NCBI GenBank assembly: GCA_001599595.1
Contig: BCHH01000001.1
Coordinates: 788,305 to 852,304 of the forward strand
Reading direction: 5' to 3'
Length of the DNA: 64,000 nucleotides
Origin: Beverwykella pulmonaria
Taxonomy: Eukaryota; Ascomycota; Dothideomycetes; Pleosporales; Melanommataceae
Positions 19,796-28,681 of this stretch are shown here, piece by piece (positions within the stretch are counted from its first letter, which is position 1; the number at the start of each line of letters is the position of its first letter). A program made the translations under genes and the position numbers. Under the pieces are notes generated by a model, which was not told the DNA's origin, did not search any database, and saw nothing but the letters and a program-made list of their open reading frames with translations.

Positions 19796-20092
19796 TCACG
19801 TCAGTCGCAGAACACGCGATGCGGCCAGCCGCACGCCACGCATGTTCACTTCGTGGCCGAGGAGGCGCATTTGATCGCGCAGACCCTTGCGGTACCCGTT
19901 GAGGGGGTTCGAGGCTGCGCCCTGGGTGATAGAAGCACCTAGGGACATGATACGGAGCGCAACTTTGGCTTGTCGAGGGACGAGGGTCTCATTGTACGAC
20001 TCATAGTAGTCGGGTAATGGATTGTCAGATGTAGTAGAGACGACAAGGCATTGGAGAAGGAGGGCAATCAACTTGTTGGAGGAGAGCCACAT
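19796..20092 (-). pseudogene. 5' fragment of a secreted SGNH/GDSL esterase
   Basis: From ATG 20092 the frame gives a signal-peptide-like start (MWLSSNKLIALLLQCLVV). About 40 residues on comes block I of SGNH hydrolases of the CE3-like fungal type: LRIMSLGASITQG, then NGYRKGLRDQMRLLGHEVNM. Homology ends abruptly after HEVNM. Blocks II, III and V, with the catalytic Asp-His, are missing within the following kilobase. The catalytic Ser of block I is present (GAS). The junction lies at about 19838-19845. Just beyond it two near copies of gcagaacac(a/g)... stand side by side, suggesting a rearrangement there. Not functional as an enzyme. Confidence 0.7.
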
Positions 20093-20164
20093 GGTGACGA
20101 CAAGAACGGAGCCAAGGCAGTAAACCGGCTGAAGTGAATGTTGCTGGGTATAGGAAAGAACCAC

Positions 20165-21261
20165 GGCGATGATATAAAAGACATGGACGATTGTTTCTCT
20201 TTATGCTCAAAGTGTGCTCTGTCGCAGTGACGGTCACACTGCCCTTTGATGGCATGATAACACATGGCTTTGGAGCATCATACCAAAGAAGAGAGTACCA
20301 GTTGACAGAGAAATCTCCTATTGCTATGCAAAAGAAGAACGAGCACCCAAGCGAACTGTCAGTGTCTTGAATCATCCATATCACAGAGTAATCTTAAGCT
20401 TACCAGAGAGTATACTACTTAACGGCGAAGCTTAATTAGGCATAGTGAAAATCATACTGCAGCAGGTTAGGGTATCTAGGAATATGCTATAAAATACTGG
20501 AATCTAGATGCTGTGAGTTTGCACCTTTTCCGCCCCACTGCCTATACCCCCGTCTGGTTAAATGCCCAAGATGCCCTTGTTTAGGCGACCATTCTGGTCC
20601 CGAACAGGTGATTGTGGATACCAAACAACAACGGTAGAGACAAGCTCTTACACCTAGTGCTAGGTACCTTAAACTGCCTTGGGCCTTAAACTATTCTGGT
20701 TATAGTACACTAGCGCAAGAACCCTGCACGGCACAGCACGGCACCCAAGCCTCAGTCGATGGTCCATCCACCAACTTCAGCCCCATTGCGGTGCTCAACA
20801 CTCTGACCTCAATTCTGACATAAGTAGAGGCGGAGTTCGATCGAATAGCTGTTTCTGTTACATTCAGCCCATGGCGACCAATGTTTCGGCATTGGGATTC
20901 CAAATTTAAATTTCATCAACGATGAGCTAACCAAGCTGGAACACCAATTAACAAGGCTGTGCGTGAGGAAAGGATAGTCGAGGGGACCAAGCTATATATC
21001 TTGTAAAGGAGCGGCATTGGGTAAGAAGCCGGTGTAGACATCGGAGATTTGGATTCATCCACACACCTGACTCGCGGCACGGCATCTACCCGAATCAACG
21101 ATTAGCGCGGCAGTTCGTGCTTACATATTCACCTTCCTTCAACAGGCGCCCATCCATCCTAACACCCATTTCCTCCATCCGCTCACTTTGTATAAACTTT
21201 TCAACCGTTTCCGAGACAATACAAAGTCCTGAAGGATTATAAAATTCTTGGCGTTTTCGGT
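20165..21261. other. Intergenic, promoter side of the AflR-like gene
   Basis: No gene recognised in about 1.1 kb. The last 150 bp are the likely promoter and leader of the downstream regulator. Confidence 0.4.
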
Positions 21262-22523
21262 ATGGTAGACTATCAAATTGAGCGACTTCATGCCGCGTGC
21301 GATGAATGTCGTGAGTAATCCAGTCCCAAAACCGATGACTCCGCGTAGTTTACGTTATCATAGGGACGAGAAAGTTGAAGTGTTCGGGCTCAAGTCCACA
21401 GTGTAGTCGCTGCGCGCGAGAAAACATACGATGTATTTATTCTCCGCAGAAGCAAATGGGCAGGCCTAGGAAAAGGAGACGAGACGAAGCAAGCTTGCGG
21501 AACGAGCAAACAGGTCCAAATCCCTCCGAGCCTATCTCGAAAAATAATGTCTCCGCACCAAACTTCGGCGACTTTGGCATGATCTCTCCACCCACACTCA
21601 ACAACTTCTCTGGTTACCAGCAAGACTTTCACGGGCACAATGGTCTGTCAGATCACCAAGTCTCCGTACTACACGATGACTCCGCTCGCGCACATACTTA
21701 CGGGAATGGACACGCCCACCACCATGAGTGAGTTAGTCTCCGAAAAAAGCTTCGCATGCGCTCATCCCTGTACAGCTTCTCCGTAGATCCAATGATAGAC
21801 CCGTCACTGTGGAACGCGACACCAAACAGATCAGAAGCGAAGAGCGATTCCACTATTGCCCTGGCACCGGACCAGCAGCAAGTAACACCGTGCACGTGCC
21901 TCTCAGTCATGTACCTGACGATTTCTGATCTCCAAACCATGCCATCATTTGCCTTCCCAGCTGCACTTGTACCCTTACGTCGAGCCATGGGTACAGCATC
22001 AAACCTCCTCCAGTGTGACAGGTGTCCTAAAGAACCTTTTACTGCCATCCAGAACGTCCAGTCTCTTACTGCGCTGCTGAGTGCCCTAGCAGAACGATTC
22101 CACAAAATCCTCAACGAAGTTGATAACGAAGCAGGCCGACTCGAACAGACGGGTGTGAAGAAGTTGTTCCGAGTAAGTGAGAACAACCCGGACACACAGC
22201 ATCTACACACAGGAGGCCCCAACTGTCCAATGGGTTTCGACGTCGAGCTAGAAGGCAAAGACTGGAAACGACTTGTCAAGAAAGCAGTGAAAACAGAAGT
22301 CATAGGTGGAGGATCGAACCCGACCCCATTTAACACACTACTTGACCTGATGGAACAAAGACAACGACGTTGGCATAATAACCACGCAAATATGGAAGAC
22401 TTGGATGAAAGAATACAACTATTTGGACCCCAGAACATGTGCGAATTCAGAGGAGACGATGCGACTTGTTTGCGAATGGTCAATCAAGTCAGACTAATGG
22501 TTGATAACATGAACTGGGAGTGA
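21262..22523 (+). CDS. AflR-like Zn2Cys6 transcription factor
   Basis: Model join(21262..21310, 21364..21727, 21776..22523), 386 aa. Introns of 53 and 48 nt have GTGAGT donors. The 48-nt intron is a multiple of three but carries a TGA, so it must be removed. The first exon junction falls inside the zinc cluster: C-DE-C-RTRKLK-C-SGSSPQ-C-SR-C-ARENIR-C, a perfect Cx2Cx6Cx6Cx2Cx6C. A basic linker follows (MGRPRKRRR). The C-terminal half has the AflR-type pattern with CTCLSVMYLTISDL, LQCDRCPKEPFTAIQNVQSL and LLSALAERF blocks. AflR is the pathway regulator of aflatoxin/sterigmatocystin clusters, but members of this family regulate many secondary-metabolite clusters. No biosynthetic gene lies nearby, so the target is unknown. 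Confidence 0.85.
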
Positions 22524-22954
22524 CCACATGTCGCCCACTGCCTTTCTGGTAGTACTGTAAAATCAAACATTTGGCCTTGGGGGACTAGGTAGTCGCAGAT
22601 AATGAATTTGGCGTATGGCGGCGGCAACAATCCCTTTCTCCTTCCTTCATTGTTCATCAACCATATATCGATTGCGTTTAACAACTCAGCGAACTTTCTT
22701 TTTTGCATTTTCGAACAACATTGGCACTCAAGGTACGACAAGAATGTCTCCTCTAATTCCAATCTCCCAACTCTTTCGCCGCGCCAAGTCACTGCCGTGG
22801 CCACAATGGCCATGCATCATTTACCCAGAAACATACGAGCAGACAGGACGCAGCAAAGCAGACTCCCAACATCGAAAATACCTTTGGTCGACTAAGAAGT
22901 GCCGCATTACCGTCCTATGGCGTTCATATCAGCGTCACAACTCACCCAAGCTAT
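22524..22954. other. Convergent intergenic, nothing seen
   Basis: About 430 bp between the 3' ends of two convergent genes. No coding feature or repeat recognised. Confidence 0.4.
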
Positions 22955-23844
22955 TCAGAGTCTTACCCTGACACCCGGCCTAAACTCGCTGGCAGGCTGC
23001 GCCGCCTCAACCTTCGCGGCATATGCGACATTCGCGGGTAGCTCCGCTTCCACCCTCTTCTCGTCACTCTCGTTCCTCGCACACACAAACCCCTTCTCCA
23101 CATCAATTGGTGGAGATACTGCCTTGATCGACCTAATTGTGAGGGAGAACTCGCCCTGCTGATCACCGAAGAAGCTAATACAAATGATCAGTAACAGTGC
23201 TCCTTTGAACCGGAGACAAGCAGCCATTTACCTTCTCATCATTATGCTCAATCGTTTCACCTTCTCCTTGTCCAACTTCGGAGCGTCTTTCTTCTCTTTG
23301 CCCCTGTACGTGGGCTTGAACTCCTTCCACGGGACGAAAATGAACGAGCTTTCGACCAGCGCGGAATCCTCAGACACGGTGAAGTCGTACTCGTAGGATG
23401 TGGTCGATTGCTCTCTTCCATTGTCGGGGTTTCTTGGCAGAAGCTTGTCCTTCAGGATCAAAGTGTAGCGTTTGCTGTCGGATTTTCCCAAATCGATTTG
23501 GATGCCGTCGTATGATGAGAAGTCCCATGACTCGTCCTCCCCAGTGGTGCGTTGGCTGGCAAAGCCGGCGCCGCCAAGTGTGCTGATGTCGAGATCGCCG
23601 TGAAAGCGGGCGCTAGAGCCTGAGATGTCGAGATAGGACTGCAGATGTGAGACATATTCTCAATACGTACTAATTTATATGCTTTGCTATACCTGAGACT
23701 TTCCTCCCCGGACGCGGTCATCGCTCGCGGTCCAGTCCGTTGCCCTCCATCCTCTAATGAAGTTGTGAGTAGCAATTCCGCACCAATTGAGCAGAACCTA
23801 TACTTGTCACCACCAAATAGCGTAATCTCACTCTTCTTTCCCAT
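22955..23844 (-). CDS. CIA30-domain protein (NADH:ubiquinone oxidoreductase intermediate-associated protein 30 family)
   Basis: Model complement(join(22955..23174, 23232..23638, 23693..23753, 23804..23844)), 242 aa. The introns are 49-57 nt. Splicing reconstructs a typical start, MGKKSEITLFGGDK-GWRATDWT, then SDDRVRGGKSQ-SYLDIS, GWASFSS-like DESWDFSSYDGIQI, SFIFVPWKEFKP and a C-terminal SIMMR-FFGDQQGEFSL block. CIA30/NDUFAF1 members help assemble respiratory complex I. This short fungal form has no clear mitochondrial presequence, so a role outside mitochondria is possible. It is divergent from the DUF202 gene, sharing a 245-bp promoter. Confidence 0.85.
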
Positions 23845-24089
23845 ATTCAATGACTTTGTGCTCGAATTCTGGAGGTAAAACAAAGAAAAATGAAGCCAAC
23901 TTTAGACTCGCAATCGACAAGAAATCGATGATCTCACTAGTATATGGTCCGTGCACGTATCGTGACCAACTTCAACTATCGCGTCGCTTTCCAACCCCCA
24001 ACGCTCCATTCGCTCAACCACTCCTCAACCACCCTTCAACACCTTTTCCATCCAAGTATACATAAGAATCTAGGGTAGTTGGTGCCACA
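23845..24089. promoter_or_regulatory. Shared divergent promoter, CIA30-family gene and DUF202 gene
   Basis: 245 bp between two start codons facing away from each other. CT-rich (about 23990-24055), as often seen before fungal transcription starts. No specific site identified. Confidence 0.5.
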
Positions 24090-24857
24090 ATGGATTTCAG
24101 GCCGTTGGAGCGAATGGATGGCTCGGACCAGGCGCTTCTCGACGAGCCTTTCAACCCGTTTTACAACATCTTCGGAGTCAAGCCTGTGCTTGTCAAACAG
24201 TGAGTTATACCACCGTTGATTCCTTCTTGGATAGTTTCCTGATATGATAGGTCAAATGAGTATTGTAGGGAAGTGTTTAAAGAGCGACCGTTAATGGGCG
24301 TGCTGCTCTTTGATAACAACGCTTCGGATGCAAGAGATCATGCTGCGAACGAAAGAAGTATGTTTTAAATCAAATAATACTAAGGTGAGATAGTTTGCTA
24401 ATTGTTTTTGTAGCTTTTCTATCGTGGCTGAGATTGTCCGTGTATATGGCTATTGTCTCGGTTGCTATCGTGCTGTCGTTTCACCTCAAGTCGAGACCAA
24501 GTCAAGTTGGTATGTATCCCTTTGTGTTATCCTCATTGTTCTTTCCCTTGAATTAGACAGGAGATATTTTGGTCATGTGCCAAGTCACACATGAATGCTT
24601 ATTTCTTATAACTCCAAACCCTCTAACTTTCTGCAGAGAAGACAATCGCGCTCCCTCTCGGCATCATATTCTGGTTTCTTGCAGTAGCCTGCCTTCTATC
24701 TGGGCTTGCGAACTATATTAAAACAGTATCCAGCTACAGCCGGCGAGCGGCACTAGTCCAGGCGGGTTGGAAGACACAGGTCGTGTTTACCGTAGTTGCC
24801 ACCACCATTGTGGCTTCTTGTGTGCTGTTTCTTTCGACGAATTCAAGGACGAGGTAA
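24090..24857 (+). CDS. DUF202 small membrane protein
   Basis: Model join(24090..24199, 24269..24357, 24414..24509, 24637..24857), 171 aa. Splicing gives the DUF202 signature DARDHAANERTFLSWLRLS across the second intron. Three hydrophobic segments follow: VYMAIVSVAIVLSF, LGIIFWFLAVACLLSGLAN and VVFTVVATTIVASCVLF. The same domain is found in bacterial YidH and in the Vtc1 subunit of the yeast polyphosphate/vacuolar transporter chaperone complex. The function of the single-domain fungal paralogues is unknown. All three introns keep frame and have GT(A/G)(A/T)G donors. Confidence 0.85.
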
Positions 24858-25691
24858 AAATGTCTCTTCTCGTATCTTGGTGCTTCTCGGTAGCTTATTC
24901 TGTTCTGAAGGATTTCGCATGGAGAAAAAGCGACAGTTCAGTGGAATTTGTTAGAATGGCACTCACTGCGCCACAGGTCTGTTCTCCGCCTTCGATACCG
25001 GTAATAGATTCGGGACTGTCAATCTGCTATGTACTGCATATGTTTTTGAGAACAGCTAGGGTGGAGATCTCGTATGTTTCTAGACATCTGAGCATTGTCA
25101 GTTAGTTGTTACTCCTAAATCGAATGCATCACCTCCAACGCCCATGTTCGCATTCACCACACTCTTATTCAACACAACTATCCCTGTTCGTTCTGCCCGA
25201 CTTTGGGAAGCGTACAAAGTACGCATAGATCTGGCGCAAAATGCTCCGTATCAGATACAGAATGGCTCAGTGTAGATGCATTAATTGGTTTTCCCACTGG
25301 GGGAAAGTCTTTGATATAGGCTTTGCGCGGACCGCCAAGCACCTCGGCCTCGCGGTTCTTCCGTGCGGGTGTGGCTTGAGCGCACGTGCCACCGTTAGCA
25401 CCATGTACCCGGCCCAACTTTTTACCGGCCTGAACATGGTGATGTCAACGCTTTGTTTGTTACTTCTCCCTCTCCAACAAAGCTTTCTTGCCACATTTTC
25501 TCGCCACTCTTCATCTCTCTATATTAAAACTAACCTTTATATCGTCTACTGCTTGGCCGTTGTGTCTCCTTTCTGCTCCTATCCCTCTATCCCACACCTA
25601 CTTCGTACACCTGCTAGTGTTCGCCTCGGTGCTCCATCTCCCCTCTCCGTATCACTTGTTACGCCTACCTCCCGCTGTTCTATCAACTGCC
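24858..25691. other. Intergenic, promoter side of the SAM-ATPase-nuclease gene
   Basis: No gene recognised. A long CT-rich tract (about 25440-25690: tctccctctcc, cttctccctc types) directly precedes the start codon and looks like a promoter or 5' UTR. Confidence 0.45.
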
Positions 25692-28264
25692 ATGGCCACA
25701 GACAAGCAGGCCAGCGACACAAAACCCGCCACACAATGGACTGTGGAGGAGCTGATTAATTGGGTCGAAAAAGAGCGAAAGATCCCATTGAGTGAGGACA
25801 CGCGCACGAAATTAAGAAATGCAGAAGTCACCGGGCAGGCCTTATTGGGCTATGGCGACGTACACTCCCTCATGGATTATTGCAAGCTATCTCCTGGAGC
25901 AGCTATGGCACTTGCGGCACTGTCGAAGGAGCTTCCAAAAGAGGAGAGTAAGTTCCCATCTTTCATGATATCCACACCACGTAGATATCAAGCTAACAGC
26001 ATTACAGGGACCGCAGGTATAAAGAGTAAGTTTACTATCTTCATCCATGCACACTATTGCAAACTAACAATGTCACAGGAAACATACAGCAGGCTGAAGA
26101 GGCGGGCATGTCCGACACCGCTTCCAAAAAGCCGCGTCTAGGAAACAATCCCGATGGTCAAGAACTCGCTAAATATGCTCGTGAGCAGAGAGAGCTCATC
26201 CGAGAGAAAATTAAAAAGCTCGTCGTCGTTCCTCACCCCGATATTGTCGAACAATTTTCTGATCCTAACTACAACTTCAAATTACCCTTCCCTTTCATCG
26301 GTAACGTGCCAGTCAGATTCAATACTTATCTCAAAGATAAAGAACAGGTGTGGTCTTATATGGGTCGAGTGAGGTTTATGAACCTTGTTAACGAGTTCCG
26401 GGATATCTCCGACGATCGCAGATATATTGCTCTCATCGTCTATGGAACCAGGGGCTATGGAAAGTCTCATCTTTTGGCTGCGTTTGTCTGTTTTTTGGCA
26501 GCCAAAGGGAGAAACGTGGTGTATATCCCTGATTGTCGGGCACTAATGGATGACCCAGTCGATTATATAAGAAACGCAATGTTGTTTGCCTGGGCGAACG
26601 ATGAGAGCATGCAACAGATTATCTTGACGCTAAACTCCGAGGACGAGATTCGCCAATTCCTCAGACGGCAGTCAGCAACATCGAAGGTCGTTTTCGTCAT
26701 CGATCAACTCAACGCTCTAGAGATAAAAAAGAATGACAGCGAATCCTCAATCAAAGTCAAGTCACAACTGAGTGCATTGCTAAGAGGTTTAGTAAGGAAG
26801 ACAAAAGGAGTCCTCAGCTCATCAGCAAACAACCACGAGATTCTCGGCGGTTCAACAAAGCAGAATAATTATAAAATAATGTATACCTATGGAGGCTTCA
26901 CCAAGGTAAGTGTTAGGAGCAATAACTCGTTTGTGAAGAGGAGACGCTTCTAACTATGATTTAGAACGAAATGAAGTGTTGGTGGGCACGGAAAGAAAAG
27001 GTTGAACTGGCAGACAGCAAGAAGTTTAAAGTCGAAAGCGACATGAAGTATAAAGTTGAAGATTTCACCAGCTGCATTCCATTATTCTTGGACCGGTGCA
27101 TTGTGAACGGCAAGATTAATCTCTACTCTCAGTTTTTTGAAGGGGTTAGCAAGCATGCCAGAAGGTTTGAGTCGGCAATCCAGAAGAATTGTGACAAGGA
27201 CGATTTGCGGTTGTATGATATACCCACTCTACCCACACAACCTCGCTAACGTATTTAGGCACTATGACTATATAAAGGCTTGTATTTATGGTCAACCTGT
27301 TGACGAGCTATCCAGTGACATAACAGACCTCGTCGATCTCCGGTATTTTTACGATGAATATGACGAAGAACGGGAGAGTTTCGTGGGGCACTATTCATGT
27401 GGTATAGTCCGCAATGCCGTAGCCCCGCTACTACTACGGCGCAGAGTGCGATACAACGACACGGACTTCTTAAAAGCGTTACCCGACTTCATCGACAACC
27501 CATCCGTTGCAGGTTTTATGATAGAGCAAGCTCTCTTAGCATCAATGGCGCTATATGGGCTCCGTAGTATCCACAGGTCTCCAAAATCAATGGTCGTAAA
27601 ACTTTTCAGCGGTAGATTCCCATTCTTCAACACTCACAAGAATGAACCTATGCTCTACATACCTAAAGCGTTCAATTTCCAATACATTGATGGGATCATA
27701 ATCCAGATCAAAAAAGTGGAGGGCAAACAGTCCTCAACAAATAAACCGGAATTGTTCATGTATCCTCTCCAGATCACACTTGGACCAGACAAACACTTGA
27801 ATTCTCGGATAAAGTTCTTCAGCGAATGGGATAAATGGACTCAAAATCTTGGCGGTTTTATTGTAAAGCCAGAGTTTTTATGGATATCCCCGGCAACCAA
27901 AAACCCCATATCCCCGGAAAACAAAAACCCCCACACATATAGGAGAACTAGGGAATTACCTGCTCATTCTGAGCGTTACATTTCAATCAGCTCAGTCAAT
28001 GAGGATATTTGGGAGTCGTATGAGGCATTGAAACTAGGTTGGGAGTCTGAGGACGAGGATTCCATGAACCCTGTTGGAATGGAACTGGCGGAGTCGAGGG
28101 AACAAGAGTCGAGGGAACAAGAAGAGTTGAGGGAACAAGAAGAGCTTGGGGAGCAAGAAGAGTCGAGGGAACAAGAAGAGTCGGGGAACAAGAGTCAGGG
28201 GGTCAAGAAGAGCAAGGGGAACAAGAAGGGTCCGGGGACAAAGAATCCCCGGAGAAACAAGTAG
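25692..28264 (+). CDS. SAM domain - P-loop ATPase - Crinkler-like nuclease protein
   Basis: Model join(25692..25947, 26008..26025, 26079..26905, 26965..27209, 27259..28264), 783 aa. The start is CTGCCATGG. Exon 2 is an 18-nt micro-exon. Residues ~14-78 form a SAM domain (WTVEELINWVEKERKIPL, then GQALLGYGDVHSL). Around residue 213 a Walker A motif (GTRGYGKS) and around 298 a Walker B-like VVFVIDQ mark a P-loop NTPase. At ~590-630 YIDGIIIQIKKVE and YPLQITLGPDKH resemble the PD-(D/E)xK-type nuclease core of Crinkler (CRN) proteins, where a P-loop NTPase is fused to a nuclease. The tail (from ~725) is a Glu/Gln repeat followed by a Lys-rich end. There is no LFLAK header and no signal peptide. Family placement rests on motif order, without a search. 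CRN proteins act in host nuclei or in conflicts between organisms; a role here is open. Confidence 0.72.
28091..28195 (+). repeat. Coding minisatellite (EQEESRE repeats)
   Basis: Tandem 15- and 18-bp units of the type gag(aag)agtcgagggaacaa inside the 3' end of the SAM-ATPase-nuclease gene, encoding (E)ESREQ repeats. Unit lengths are multiples of three, so length changes keep the frame. Confidence 0.8.
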
Positions 28265-28350
28265 CAAGAAGCCGTAGAGAAACAAGAAGTGCCAAAGAGC
28301 TTTGAGAGCAGTTAATTGGGCCTGCTCGCTTCTGGTACAAAGGAGTAAAG

Positions 28351-28681
28351 TGTGACGACCCTGCATAGGAAACAGTCACGTGACCGATGCGTCATGCGTC
28401 GCGCGTCGCGCGCCGACCAATAGGACTACGCCGGGTCGACCTGGCTTAGTCCTATTGGCTCGCTTAGCCTTAGCGTGCCTGGGCGCGTCTCCCTGTACAT
28501 ATCGCCTCTCGGGGCTCGTCTCTGCTCCTTACCTTTGGATAGCTGAATTAAGAACCGACTTACCCTGCCACAAGCCCCTCAAGCCGTGTACAGCTGACGG
28601 AGACAGAGCCTTTGCGCCGACTTACCCAGCTAGGCTAGGAGCCCTCGTACGGCACGCGAAGACCGAGTTCTGGCCGTCACA
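28351..28681 (+). mobile_element. Retrotransposon LTR (solo or remnant)
   Basis: 331 bp bounded by TGTGACG ... CGTCACA, a 7-bp terminal inverted repeat of the kind that ends fungal Ty3/gypsy-type LTRs. The interior has a CCAAT-bearing inverted repeat, a tgtacatatcgcctctcggg TATA-like area and a GC-rich left part, all typical of such LTRs. No flanking 5-bp duplication is visible (taaag left, ctagg right), so it may be one LTR of a truncated element rather than a solo LTR. It begins 87 bp after the SAM-ATPase-nuclease stop codon. Confidence 0.6.
28417..28458. repeat. Perfect 12-bp inverted repeat inside the LTR
   Basis: Arms CCAATAGGACTA and TAGTCCTATTGG around an 18-bp spacer, able to form a hairpin. 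It contains CCAAT boxes in both orientations. Confidence 0.75.

Noticed and set aside
22484..22813. 109-codon minus-strand frame overlapping the 3' end of the AflR-like gene
   Set aside because: No recognisable domain, overlaps a confident gene, and lies in its 3' region.
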